The notes: a model not told the origin generated them from the letters alone. DNA of 64,000 nucleotides from JACDAN01 sp963842235 (GCA_963842235.1 CAWJFT010000001.1:1240001-1304000); one strand, 5' to 3'; shown: positions 16,722-27,006, counted from the first letter of the stretch. Numbers and translations: made by a program.

Positions 16722-19700
16722 ATGACCCGCTGGATCGTAGGCGGAAGCATCAGGTTCCGGCTTCTCGTGGTCGCCGTCGCCGTCGCCACGATGGTCGTTG
16801 GAGGGAGCCGGTTGCGCAGCATGCCGGTCGACGTCCTGCCCGAGTTCGTGCCGCCGACGGTAGAGATCCAGACGGAGGCGCTCGGGCTCTCGGCGGCCGA
16901 GGTCGAGCAGTTGATCACCGTTCCGATGGAGCAGGACCTTCTGAACGGCGTCGCGTTTCTCGACGACATTCGCTCACAGTCGGTTCCCGGTCTGTCCCGG
17001 ATCCTCTTGGTCTTCGAGCCGGGGACGAACCTGTTCCGCGCCCGGCAGGTGGTAGCGGAGCGCCTCACCCAGGCGCACGCGCTGCCCCAGGTGTCCAAGC
17101 CGCCGCAGATGCTGCAGCCGTTGTCGTCCACGAACCGGGTCCTGATGGTCGGCGTCTCCTCGAAGAAGGTCTCCGCACTGCAGATGTCGGTGCAGGCGCG
17201 CTGGACGATTGCGCCACGCCTCGTGGGCGTCCCGGGGGTCGCCAACGTCGCGATCTGGGGCCAGCAAGACCGGCAGTTGCAGGTGCGGGTCGATCCCGAG
17301 CACCTGCGCGCCAAGCATGTCTCGCTCGGTCAGGTGATCGAGACGACCGCCAACTCGCTGTGGGTCTCGCCGCTGACCTTCGTCGAGGCCTCGACGCCCG
17401 GAACCGGCGGGTTCATCGACACGCCGAACCAGCGCCTCGGCATCCAGCACCTGTCGCCGATTACCAACCCTGGCGATCTCTCGCGTGTCCGGGTTGAGGA
17501 CACGCCTGGCCGGAACCTGCAGCTCGGCGATGTCGCGAAGGTGGTCGAGAACCATCAGCCGCTGATCGGTGACGCCGTCGTCAACGACGGCCGCGGCCTT
17601 CTCCTCGTCATCGAGAAGTTCCCGGAGGCGAACTCGCTCGAGGTCACCAAGGGCGTCGAAGACGCGATCAGGACGATGCAGCCGGGGCTGGCCGGCATCG
17701 AGTTCGACACGAACGTCTACCGGCCGGCTTCCTACCTCGAACGCTCGATCGACAATCTCACGCTGGCGCTGCTCATCGGCCTTGCGCTGGTCGCCCTTGT
17801 CTTCGGGCTCTTCTTCCGCTGGCGAACGGCCGTCATCAGCCTCGTCGTGATTCCGCTGTCGCTGATCGTCGCAGCCGTCGTGCTGGACGCGATGGGGACG
17901 ACGATGAACCCGATCGTCCTCGCCGGGCTGGCGGCAGCGCTCATCCTCGTCGTCGACGATGCCGTCGTCGACGGAGAGAACCTCGCGCGGCGACTGCGTG
18001 AGCGCTCTGACGATTCGGCCCCAACGACGATCATGTCGGCAGCGCTCGAGGTCCGGCGCGCCGCGCTCTACGCGACGCTGATGATCGCGCTCGCGGTGCT
18101 GCCCGTCTATGCACTCGAGCGCACCGCAGGAGCGTTCTTCCCTGACCTCGCCACCGCCTACCTCGTCGCGCTTGCGGCTTCGATGCTCGTTGCGCTGGTC
18201 GTCACGCCGGCACTTGCTGCGCTGCTCTTCGCGCAAGGGCGGCCCGGCGAGACCGAGCCCTCACCCGCTCGCTGGCTCCAGGAGACCTATGAAGGCGGCC
18301 TCGCGCGGATCGTCCGCAGAGCGCCCGTCGGCTACGTGACCGCGGGCGCCCTGCTCGCGGCGGCGCTCGTTGCCGTCCCGTTCCTCAGCCAGTCGCTGCT
18401 CCCGACGCTCAAGGAGAACGAGCTCCTCGTCCGCTGGAACGGCCCGCCTGGTGCGTCGCTTCCGGAGATGAACCGGATCACGGCCAGGGCGGTCCACGAG
18501 CTGCGGTCGGTCTCGGGAGTCCGTGAGGTGGGCGCGCACGTGGGCCGCGCGATCACCGGAGATCAGGTCGTCGGGGCCAACGCCGCCGACCTCTGGGTGA
18601 GCATCGATCCGGATGCCGACTACGACTCGACCGTGGCATCCATCAAGGATGTGGTCGGGGGCTATCCGGGCCTCTCGCGGGACGTTCAGACCTACTCGGG
18701 CGAGCGCGTGCGAGAAATCCTCACGGGCACGGGCGACGACGTGGTCGTGCGCCTCTACGGCGAGGACCTCGGGGTCCTCAGCGCTCAGGCAGAAAGGGTG
18801 CGGAGGGCGATCTCAGGCACCGACGGGATGGCCGGTGCTCGAACCGTGCTTCCCGCGGCGGAGCCGACGGTCGAGGTGCAGGTCGACCTCGGCCGGGCGC
18901 AGCAGCACGGCATCAAGCCGGGAGACGTCCGCCGGGCCGCGACCACGCTGCTCTCCGGCATCAACGTCGGAAGCCTCTTCGAGGAGCAGAAGGTCTTCGA
19001 CGTCGTGGTCTGGGGCACGCCGGCCATCCGCGACAGCCTGACCGGGGTTCGCCGGCTGCTGATCGACACGCCGACGGGCGGCCACGTCCGGCTCGAGGAC
19101 GTCGCGAACGTGCGAATCGCACCCAATCCCGGTGTGGTCAACCGACAGAACGTGTCCCGCTACGTCGACGTCGCGGCGGACATCGGTGGGCGCGACCGCG
19201 ATGACGTCGTGAGCGACGTCCAACGCCGCCTCGAGGCCATGTCGTTCCCGATCGAGTACCACGCCGAGGTCCTGTCGGCGGACCGGCAGCCCACGGGCCG
19301 TCTGCTCGCGATCGCGATCGCGGCCGCACTCGGGATCTTCCTCCTGCTTCAGGCCTTCCTGGGCAGTTGGAGGCTCGCGGCCCTGGCGTTCCTCACCTTG
19401 CCGCTGGCGCTGGCCGGCGGCGTATTGGCCACGTTGCCGGCGGGAGGGACGCTCTCCTTCGGCTCGTACATCGCCCTCTTTGCCGTGTTCGGATTCGCAG
19501 CGCGCAGCACGGTCCTACTCTTCGATCGCTTTCGCCAACTCGAGCAGCGCGAGGGTCTGCCGTTTGGGCCCGAGCTCGTTCTGCGCGGGGCGCGCGAGCG
19601 GGTCGTCCCGATCCTGATGACCGCGCTCGCCACAGGGCTGATCTTCGTCGTGGTTCTGGTCATCGGCGGCCGGCCGGGGTACGAGCTGCTGCGGCCGCTC

Positions 19701-19859
19701 GCAGCCGTGCTCGTCGGCGGCCTCCTGACGTCGCTCGTCGTCGCGCTCGTCCTGGTTCCAATCCTCTACCTGCGCTTCGGGTTCAGCACCGCCACGGAAA
19801 AGGTCGCCGAGCCTGAGCCTGCTCCGGAGGGGATCGGCGGGGCGGTGATGGGCAAATGA
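16722..19859 (+). CDS. RND efflux pump, CusA/CzcA-like (copy 1)
   Basis: 1045 residues, full length for heavy-metal-type RND permeases. The N-terminal helix MTRWIVGGSIRFRLLVV and the porter entry SMPVDVLPEFVPPTVEIQT are typical of CusA/CzcA. Central TM segments begin near residue 335. TM4 carries VVDDAVVDGEN near residue 410, whose Asp matches the proton-relay Asp of the family. The second half repeats the layout, with SLLPTLKENELLVRWNGPPG opening the second porter loop. The C-terminus is a Pro/Glu-rich tail. By eye it is the most divergent of the three pumps here. It is the first gene of a five-gene overlapping operon (ATGA junction with the next gene). Substrate is unknown; metal ions or lipophilic compounds are possible. 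Confidence 0.92.
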   Translation: MTRWIVGGSIRFRLLVVAVAVATMVVGGSRLRSMPVDVLPEFVPPTVEIQTEALGLSAAEVEQLITVPMEQDLLNGVAFLDDIRSQSVPGLSRILLVFEPGTNLFRARQVVAERLTQAHALPQVSKPPQMLQPLSSTNRVLMVGVSSKKVSALQMSVQARWTIAPRLVGVPGVANVAIWGQQDRQLQVRVDPEHLRAKHVSLGQVIETTANSLWVSPLTFVEASTPGTGGFIDTPNQRLGIQHLSPITNPGDLSRVRVEDTPGRNLQLGDVAKVVENHQPLIGDAVVNDGRGLLLVIEKFPEANSLEVTKGVEDAIRTMQPGLAGIEFDTNVYRPASYLERSIDNLTLALLIGLALVALVFGLFFRWRTAVISLVVIPLSLIVAAVVLDAMGTTMNPIVLAGLAAALILVVDDAVVDGENLARRLRERSDDSAPTTIMSAALEVRRAALYATLMIALAVLPVYALERTAGAFFPDLATAYLVALAASMLVALVVTPALAALLFAQGRPGETEPSPARWLQETYEGGLARIVRRAPVGYVTAGALLAAALVAVPFLSQSLLPTLKENELLVRWNGPPGASLPEMNRITARAVHELRSVSGVREVGAHVGRAITGDQVVGANAADLWVSIDPDADYDSTVASIKDVVGGYPGLSRDVQTYSGERVREILTGTGDDVVVRLYGEDLGVLSAQAERVRRAISGTDGMAGARTVLPAAEPTVEVQVDLGRAQQHGIKPGDVRRAATTLLSGINVGSLFEEQKVFDVVVWGTPAIRDSLTGVRRLLIDTPTGGHVRLEDVANVRIAPNPGVVNRQNVSRYVDVAADIGGRDRDDVVSDVQRRLEAMSFPIEYHAEVLSADRQPTGRLLAIAIAAALGIFLLLQAFLGSWRLAALAFLTLPLALAGGVLATLPAGGTLSFGSYIALFAVFGFAARSTVLLFDRFRQLEQREGLPFGPELVLRGARERVVPILMTALATGLIFVVVLVIGGRPGYELLRPLAAVLVGGLLTSLVVALVLVPILYLRFGFSTATEKVAEPEPAPEGIGGAVMGK

Positions 19860-20281
19860 GGCGGTTCTTCATCGTCGGAACGCTGCTCGTCACGCTCCTG
19901 CTCGCCGCCTGCGGAGGCACCGCGGAGGAGGACGCAGCGGAGTCGCCGGCCGCCGTCGAGCAGATCAAGGGCACCGAGCTCAACCGCATCACCCTGACCG
20001 CGGAAGCGGCAAAACGCCTCGACGTCCAAACCACAGCGGCGCAGGGCGACGGCGAGCGGACCGTGATCCCCTACGCCGCCGTTCTCTACGACCCGGACGG
20101 TCAGACCTGGACGTACACGAGCCCGGAGCGCCTCGTCTTCGTCCGCGAGGACATCCGCGTCGACCGGATCGACGGCGACGCGGCAATTCTCGCCGCAGGG
20201 CCTTCGGCGGGCACGACCGTCGTGACGGTCGGTGCCGACGAGCTGTGGGGGGTCGAATACGGCGGCATCGAGGAAGACTGA
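19856..20281 (+). CDS. Miniature RND periplasmic-adaptor-like lipoprotein (copy 1)
   Basis: 141 residues. The signal peptide ends in the lipobox LLAAC (Cys about 19). The mature part has two pieces: GTELNRITLTAEAAKRLDVQ, like the first barrel/membrane-proximal strands of CzcB/CusB adaptors, and then IPYAAVLYDPDGQTWTY...RLVFVRE...VVTVGADELWGVE, which matches the C-terminal membrane-proximal domain of the same adaptors. The lipoyl domains and alpha-helical hairpin that normally lie between are absent. This reading rests on motif resemblance and on gene order. The start overlaps the pump stop (ATGA) and the stop overlaps the next pump's ATG (TGATG), so each copy is wired into translation with its pumps. 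Confidence 0.75.
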   Translation: MRRFFIVGTLLVTLLLAACGGTAEEDAAESPAAVEQIKGTELNRITLTAEAAKRLDVQTTAAQGDGERTVIPYAAVLYDPDGQTWTYTSPERLVFVREDIRVDRIDGDAAILAAGPSAGTTVVTVGADELWGVEYGGIEED

Positions 20282-23200
20282 TGCGCTGGATCGTCGGATC
20301 GAGTCTCAAGTTCCGCTTCCTCGTGGTCGCGCTCGCCGCGGCGCTGATGGGCTTCGGGACGCAGCAGCTGCGCGACATGCCGGTGGACGCCTTCCCCGAG
20401 TTCGCGCCCCCGCGGGTCGAGATCCAGACGATCTGCCTCGGCCTCAATGCGGCCGAAGTCGAATCCCTGGTCAGCATCCCGCTCGAGCAGTCGCTGAACG
20501 GCGTCGAGGGGCTCGACGTCATCCGTTCGAAGTCGGTGCCGCAGCTCTCGTCGATCGAGCTGCTCTTCAAGGAAGACACGGACATCCTGCATGCGCGGCA
20601 GCTGGTCCAGGAACGCGTCGAAGCGGTGACACCGTCTCTGCCGACGTGGGCGGCGCCCCCGTTCATGATGCCGCCGACCTCGACGACGAGCCGCGTGATG
20701 AAGATCGGGGTCTCGTCGAAGACGGTTGGCGTCGTCCCGCTCTCGACGATCGCCTACTGGAAGATCAGGGCGCGGCTCCTCCGCGTTCCCGGCGTGGCCA
20801 ATGTCGCCATCTGGGGAGAGCACCTGGAGCAGTACCACGTCGAGGTCGACCCGGCGCGGATGCGCGAGCGGCACGTCGGGCTGGAACAGGTGATGGAGGG
20901 CACTTCCGATGCACTGGACGCGGGGCTGCTGCGCTTCTCCGACGGATCGGTGATCGGGACCGGCGGCTTCATCGAGACCCCGAGTCAGCGGTTGACGGTC
21001 CAACACGTCCTGCCGATCGTGGAGCCCGGCGATCTCGCCAAGATCCCACTCGCGAACCGCGGAAGCAGAACGATCCACCTCGGCGACGTCGCTCAGGTCG
21101 TGACCGGCACGCAGCCGCTCGCGGGCGACGCGGTGATCAACGACGGGCCCGGCCTCTTGCTCGTCGTGGAGAAGTTCCCCTGGGGCAACACGCTGGACGT
21201 GACGAGCGGTGTCGAAACGGCGCTCGACGAGCTGCAGCCGGGGCTGCCCGGCATCGAGATCGACACGCACATCTTCCGCGCGTCGAACTTCATCGAGACG
21301 GCGATCGACAACCTCGAGCACGCGCTGCTGATCGGCGCGCTGCTCGTCATCCTCGTGCTCGGCGCGTTCCTGTTCGACTGGCGCGCCGCGTTGATCAGCG
21401 TCGTCGCCATCCCGCTCTCGCTCGTCGCCGCCGGCCTCGTCCTCTACTGGCGCGGCACCACGGTCAACGTCATGGTGCTCGCCGGCCTCGTGATCGCCCT
21501 CGGCGTGGTCGTCGACGACGCGATCATCGGCGTGCAGAACATCCTGCGCCGACTGCGGGAAAACCATCGGAAAGAGAGTCCCCGCTCGGCCGCGGCGATC
21601 ACCCTCGAGGCCTCGCTGGAAGTGCGGGGGCCGATCGTCTACGCGACGCTGATCATCCTCATCGCGATGGCGCCCATCTTCTTCCTGCAAGGGCTGACGG
21701 GCGCGTTCTTCCGGCCACTCGTCCTCGCCTACGTCCTCGCGGTCCTGGTCTCGCTCCTCGTAGCGCTGACCGTCACGCCGGCGCTGAGCCTGATCCTCCT
21801 CTCGAAGACCTCGATCGAGCGCCGAGAGTCGCCGCTCGAGCGCTGGCTCGGGCAGGGCTATCGAGCTGTGCTGTCGCCCGTGCTCTACCGGGCGCGCTGG
21901 GCGTACCTGGCCGCGGCTCTGACCGTCGTCGCGGGGGTCGCAGTGGTGCCGTTCCTCGGCGAGTCGCTGATCCCGACCTTCAAGGAGCGCGACTTCCTCG
22001 GCCACTGGATCACGAAGCCCGGGAGCAGCCTGCCGGAGGAGACCCGCGTCGTAGCCAGGGCCAGCCGCGAGCTGCGTTCGATTCCCGGCGTCGATCACTT
22101 CGGCTCGCACATCGGCCAGGCGTTCCTGGCCGACGAGGTCGCGGGCGTCAACTTCGGAGAGAACTGGATCGCCGTCGATCCGAACGCCGACTACGACGAG
22201 ACCGTGGCCTCGATCGAGAACGTCGTCGACGGCTACCCCGGGATGTTCCACGACGTGCAGACCTATCTGAACGAGCGAATCGACGAGGTCCTGGCCGGGG
22301 CCAGCGAGCCGATCGTCGTGCGTATCTTCGGCCGCGACCTCGACGTCCTCCACCGCAAGGCCGACGAGATCAGGGACGCAATCGCAGCGATCAACGGGAT
22401 TACCGACGCTTCGGTGGAGTTCCAGGAGGGCGTCTCCCAGGTCCAGGTCGAGGTCGATCTCGCCAAGGCACAGCGGTACGGCCTGAAGCCTGGCGACGTT
22501 CGCAGGGCGACGGCGACGATGATCGAAAGCGAGGAAGTCGGCGACATCTTCAGAGGCGGGAAGGCCTACGACGTGCACGTCTGGAGCACGCCGCAGACCC
22601 GCAATAGCCTCACGAGCCTGCGCGAGCTCCCGCTGGACACTCCCGGGGGCGGACACGTGCTCCTCGGGGACGTCGCCCACGTGCGCGTGAGGCCGACTCC
22701 GAACGTCGTCCACCACGAAGGGACTTCGCGGAGCATCGACGTCGTCGCCGGCGTCGACGAAGGCGACCTCGGCTCGGTTGCCGGGGACGTCGAACGGCGC
22801 CTCCAGACCATCCGGTTCCCGCAGGAGTACCACGCGGAGCTTCTGGGCGAATATGCCGAGCGGCAAGCAGCGGAGAAGCGACTGCTGCTGTTCGGGCTCG
22901 CCGCGGCGATCGGGATCCTCTTGCTCCTCCAGGTCTCGCTGCGGAGCTGGCGCCTCGCGATGCTCTCCTTCCTGACGTTGCCGATGGCGCTCGTGGGCGG
23001 TGCACTCGCGGCGTGGCTGGGCGGAGGCGTGCTCTCCCTGGGCTCGCTGGTCGGCTTCTACACCGTGTTCGGGATCGCCGCTCGGAACGGCATCCTGATG
23101 ATCAACCACTTCCAGCACCTCGAGGAGCACGAGGGCGAGACCTTCGGCCGCGAGCTCGTCCTCCGCGGTGCGCAAGAACGGCTCTCGCCGATCCTGATGA

Positions 23201-23391
23201 CGACCCTCGCGACCGGGCTTGCGCTCGTGCCGCTCGTGGTCGCCGGAAACATCCCCGGTCACGAGATCGAGCATCCGTTGGCGATCGTCGTCGTCGGCGG
23301 CCTGGTGACCTCGACGCTGCTGAACCTCTTCGTCGTCCCGCCGCTGTACCTCCACTTCGGGAAGCGCCGATCGCTGAAAGGAGCCACATGA
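20281..23391 (+). CDS. RND efflux pump, CusA/CzcA-like (copy 2)
   Basis: 1036 residues from ATG 20281 (TGATG junction). Layout is as in copy 1: MRWIVGSSLKFRFLVV, then MPVDAFPEFAPPRVEIQT, TM4 with VVVDDAIIGVQNILRRLRE near residue 410, and SLIPTFKERDFLGHWITKPG opening the second porter loop. The C-terminal half has FGIAARNGILMINHFQHLE and TTLATGLALVPLVVAGNIPGHE. It is intact and closely similar to copy 3, which makes it the reference for locating the frame breaks there. Each pump could trimerise alone, or the three could form mixed trimers (inference). Confidence 0.93.
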   Translation: MRWIVGSSLKFRFLVVALAAALMGFGTQQLRDMPVDAFPEFAPPRVEIQTICLGLNAAEVESLVSIPLEQSLNGVEGLDVIRSKSVPQLSSIELLFKEDTDILHARQLVQERVEAVTPSLPTWAAPPFMMPPTSTTSRVMKIGVSSKTVGVVPLSTIAYWKIRARLLRVPGVANVAIWGEHLEQYHVEVDPARMRERHVGLEQVMEGTSDALDAGLLRFSDGSVIGTGGFIETPSQRLTVQHVLPIVEPGDLAKIPLANRGSRTIHLGDVAQVVTGTQPLAGDAVINDGPGLLLVVEKFPWGNTLDVTSGVETALDELQPGLPGIEIDTHIFRASNFIETAIDNLEHALLIGALLVILVLGAFLFDWRAALISVVAIPLSLVAAGLVLYWRGTTVNVMVLAGLVIALGVVVDDAIIGVQNILRRLRENHRKESPRSAAAITLEASLEVRGPIVYATLIILIAMAPIFFLQGLTGAFFRPLVLAYVLAVLVSLLVALTVTPALSLILLSKTSIERRESPLERWLGQGYRAVLSPVLYRARWAYLAAALTVVAGVAVVPFLGESLIPTFKERDFLGHWITKPGSSLPEETRVVARASRELRSIPGVDHFGSHIGQAFLADEVAGVNFGENWIAVDPNADYDETVASIENVVDGYPGMFHDVQTYLNERIDEVLAGASEPIVVRIFGRDLDVLHRKADEIRDAIAAINGITDASVEFQEGVSQVQVEVDLAKAQRYGLKPGDVRRATATMIESEEVGDIFRGGKAYDVHVWSTPQTRNSLTSLRELPLDTPGGGHVLLGDVAHVRVRPTPNVVHHEGTSRSIDVVAGVDEGDLGSVAGDVERRLQTIRFPQEYHAELLGEYAERQAAEKRLLLFGLAAAIGILLLLQVSLRSWRLAMLSFLTLPMALVGGALAAWLGGGVLSLGSLVGFYTVFGIAARNGILMINHFQHLEEHEGETFGRELVLRGAQERLSPILMTTLATGLALVPLVVAGNIPGHEIEHPLAIVVVGGLVTSTLLNLFVVPPLYLHFGKRRSLKGAT

Positions 23392-23816
23392 GTCGCTCGA
23401 CCGTCGCCGCGTTCTTCGCCGTCCCCTTGCTCTTCGCGGGCTGCGGAGGATCCTCGGACACCGCTAGCCACGAGCCTGCGGTCGTCGAGGAGGTCGCTGG
23501 AACCGATCTCAGCCGGATCACGTTGACGCCCGAAGCGGCCAAGCGGCTCGACATCAAGACCGGGAACGTCGAGCGGAGCGGCGGCGCCACGCTCATTCCG
23601 TACTCCGCCGTCTTCTACTCCCCGACCGGCGAGACGTGGACATACACGAATCCGGAGGGCCTCACCTTCGTGCGGCAGCGCATCGCCGTCGACTCGATCG
23701 ACGGCGCGCGAGCCCGGCTCTCCAAGGGGCCGGAGCCTGGAACGAAGGTGGCGACCGTCGGCGTCGCCGAGCTCTACGGCACCGAGTCGGGGCTCGGCGC
23801 CGACAGCGGGCACTGA
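23388..23816 (+). CDS. Miniature RND periplasmic-adaptor-like lipoprotein (copy 2)
   Basis: 142 residues. The lipobox is LLFAGC. It parallels copy 1: GTDLSRITLTPEAAKRLDIK at the start of the mature part, then IPYSAVFYSPTGETWTYTNPE, LTFVRQRIAVDSIDG and KVATVGVAELYGTE. As in copy 1, no lipoyl or hairpin module is present. It overlaps pump 2 (ATGA) and pump 3 (TGATG). Such a protein could cap or seat the pump's porter domain outside the membrane in a cell that has no TolC partner nearby; no outer-membrane channel gene is in the window. Confidence 0.75.
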   Translation: MSRSTVAAFFAVPLLFAGCGGSSDTASHEPAVVEEVAGTDLSRITLTPEAAKRLDIKTGNVERSGGATLIPYSAVFYSPTGETWTYTNPEGLTFVRQRIAVDSIDGARARLSKGPEPGTKVATVGVAELYGTESGLGADSGH

Positions 23817-26800
23817 TGCGCTGGATCGTCGCGACGAGCCTCAGGTTCCGGTACATCGTCGTCGCGGCCGCCGTGGCGCTGATGGTCTTCGGCGGCGGAC
23901 TGCTTCGTGATACGCCGGTCGACGTCTTCCCGGAGTTCGCACAGCCCAAGGTCGAGATCCAGACCTACAGCCTCGGGCTCTCCGCCGAGGAGGTGGAGTC
24001 CCTCGTGACCGTGCCGCTCGAGCAGTCGCTCCAGGGTCTGCCCCAGCTCGACACCGTTCGCTCCAAATCGGTTCCTGCGCTCTCGTCGATCGTGCTGCTC
24101 TTCGACCGCGGCACGGATCTTCTCCACGCGCGACAGCTCGTGCAGGAGCGCGTCGAGGCAGCGACGCCGACGCTGCCGACCTGGGCGGCGCCGCCGGTGA
24201 TGATCCAGCCGCTCTCGTCGACGAGCCGAGTGATGAAGATCGGATTGACGTCCGACCGCCTCTCGCTGATCGAGATGTCGACGATCGCCTACTGGAAGAT
24301 CAGGGCGCGCCTGCTGCGTGTCCCCGGCGTCGCGAACGTGCCGATCTGGGGCGAGCGGCTGCAGCAGATGCACGTCCAGGTCGACCCGAAGAAGCTGCAA
24401 GCCCACGGCGTCTCGCTCCTGCAGGTCATGGACGACACCTCGAACGCCCTGGACGCAGGCTTGTTGCAGTTCTCCGAAGGGTCCGTGATCGGGACCGGCG
24501 GCTTCGTCGACACGCCGAACCAGCGCCTCCATGTCCGGCACGTGCTGCCGATTGTTACCCCGGACGACCTCGCGAACGTGACGATCGAGAAGCAGGACGG
24601 GCGTCAACTCCTCCTCTCCGACGTGGCAACGCTCGTCGAGGATCACCAGCCGCTGTCCGGAGACGCCGTCATCAACGACGGGCCCGGCCTCATGCTGATC
24701 GTCGAGAAGCTCCCCTGGGCCAACACCCTCGAGGTGACCCGGGGCGTCGAGCAGGCGCTCGAGGAGCTCGAGCCGGGCCTTCCCGGGATGGAGATCGACC
24801 CGACGATTTTCCGGCCGGCGAGCTTCATCGAGGCGTCGATCGACAACCTCGCCGAGGCGCTGCTGCTCGGCGCCCTCCTCGTCATCCTCGTCCTCGCCCT
24901 CTTCCTCTTCGAGTGGCGAGCCGCCCTGATCAGCGTGGTCTCGATCCCGCATCTCGCTCGTCGCGGCCGGGCTCGTGCTCCATCAGCGCGGCGACACCAT
25001 CAACGTGATGGTGCTCGCGGGCCTCGTCTTATCGGTCGGCGTCGTCGTCGACGACGCGATCATCGGGATCGAGAACATCGTTCGCCGTCTCCGGCAGGAG
25101 CGCACTGGAGCGCAGCGGCAGATCGACCGCCGCAGTCATCCTCGACGCTTCGCTCGAGGTCCGCGGCCCGATCGTTTACGCGACGCTGATCATCCTCGCG
25201 GGGATGGCTCCGATCTTCTTCCTCGAGGGCCTGACCGGAGCGTTCTTCAAGCCGCTCGTCTTCTCCTACGCGCTCGCCGTCGGCGCCTCGATGGTGGTGG
25301 CGCTGACGCTGACGCCGGCGCTGAGCCTGATCCTGCTGCGAAACGCCCCGGTCGAGCGGCGCCAATCCCCGCTCGTTCGCTGGCTCCAGGCCGGCTACGA
25401 GCGGGTGCTCTCGACGGATCATCACGAGGCCGCGGAGGGCGTACGCGGCAGCCCTGCTCACGGTCGCCGCTGGAGTCGCGGTCACGCCGTTCCTCGGACA
25501 GTCGCTCCTGCCCAACTTCAAGGAGCGCGACTTCCTCATGCACTGGCTGACCTCGCCGGACACGCTCTGGCCCGGAGGAGACGCGGGTCTCGATCCGGGC
25601 CTGTCGAGAGCTCCGGAGCATCCCGGGCGTGCGCAACTGCGGTTCGCACATCGGCCAGGCGTTCCTGTCCGACGAGCCGTACGGCATCTATTTCGGCGAG
25701 AACTGGATCAGCGTCGATCCGGAGGTCGACTACGACGAGACGCTGGCGAGCGTGCAGGAGGTCGTCGCCGGTTACCCGGGGATCCAGCGCGACGTCCAGA
25801 CCTACTTGAAGGAGCGGATCAGGGAGGTGCTCACCGGCTCGAGCGATGCAGTCGTCGTCCGCGTGTTCGGCGACGACCTCCACGTCCTCGCCGAGAAGGC
25901 AGCCGAGGTGCAGGGGCTGATGGAGGGCATCGACGGTCTCGTCGAAGCGAAGGTGGAGTTGCACGCGGATGTCCCGCAGGTCGAGGTCAAGGTCGATCTC
26001 GCCAAGGCGAAGCGCTACGGCGTGAAGCCCGGCGACGTTCGCCGCGCCTCCGGCACCTGGATCGCGAGCGAAGAGGTCGGCGACATCTTCCGCGGCGGCA
26101 GGGCGTACGACGTCCACGTCTGGAGCACGCCCGAGACGCGCTCGAGCCTGACGAGCATCGAGCGGCTTCCGATCGACACGCCGAGCGGCGAGCCGATCCT
26201 GCTGTCGGACGTGGCCGACGTGCGCATTGCGCCGACACCGAACACGATCGAGCGCGAGAACCTCTCGCGGCGCCTCGAGATCAGCGCCAACGTGAGCGGC
26301 CGCGACCTCGGGTCGGTCGCCCGGCGACCTCGAAGACGGTCTCGAGGACATCAGCTTCCCGCTCGGCTACCGCGCCGAGCTGCTCGGCGAATACAAGGAA
26401 CGGCAGGCCGCCCAGGGCCGCCTGCTCATCTTCGGGCTCGGAGCGGCGCTCGCCATCTTCCTCCTCCTCCAAGCCTCGTTCCGGAGCTGGCGGCTCGCCA
26501 CGCTCTCGTTCTTCACGCTGCCGATCGCGCTCGTGGGCGGTGCGCTCGCGGCCTTCATCGGCGGAGGCGTGCTCTCGCTCGGCTCCCTGGTCGGCTTCTT
26601 CACGGTGTTCGGGATCGCCGCGCGCAACGGCATCTTGATGATCAACCACTTCCAGCACCTGGAGCGGTTCGAGGGTGAGACCTTCGGCCCGAAGCTCGTC
26701 CTCCGCGGCGCCCGGGAGCGGCTCTCGCCGATCCTGATGACAACGCTCGCCACGGGCCTCGCGATCGTGCCGCTGGTCGTCGCCGGCAACATCCCCGGCC

Positions 26801-26934
26801 ACGAGATCGAGCACCCGCTCGCCGTCGTCATCCTCGGCGGGCTCTTCACCTCGACGCTGCTCAATCTCTTCGTCGTGCCGGCGCTCTACCTGCGCTTCGG
26901 GCGTCCGGCAACCCAGGCTCCCGGACGCGTCTAG
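23816..26934 (+). pseudogene. RND efflux pump, CusA/CzcA-like (copy 3), five frame breaks
   Basis: Alignment by eye with copy 2 gives one full-length pump of about 1038 residues only if the frame is moved +1 at about 24947, 25100, 25416, 25575 and 26323. Two sites are easy to see: ISVVSIP is followed by an extra base before the expected LSLVAAGLV, and SVA by an extra C in a C-run before GDLEDG. Conserved motifs survive throughout (MRWIVATSLRFRY, VVVDDAIIGIENIVRRL, FGIAARNGILMINHFQHLE). All five shifts go the same way, as expected for single inserted bases. Real inactivation is possible, but insertion errors would explain it equally well. It is the last gene of the pump operon; 72 bases separate it from the HlyD-type gene. 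Confidence 0.85.
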
Positions 26935-27006
26935 AAGGCAGGCGTTTCATGTTGTTCTCATCTCCGCGTTCCAGGATCCACAAGCAGATGTGAAAGGAGG
27001 GGGCCG

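Noticed and set aside
20101..23355. Open frame of 1084 codons on the minus strand opposite RND pump 2
   Set aside because: It mirrors the intact pump frame; composition is Arg/Asp/Glu-rich with no domain, typical of antisense shadows in GC-rich DNA.
24947..26323. Programmed +1 frameshifting in the RND copy 3
   Set aside because: Five separate sites without a shared slippery motif, and none in the two intact paralogues, make recoding implausible.
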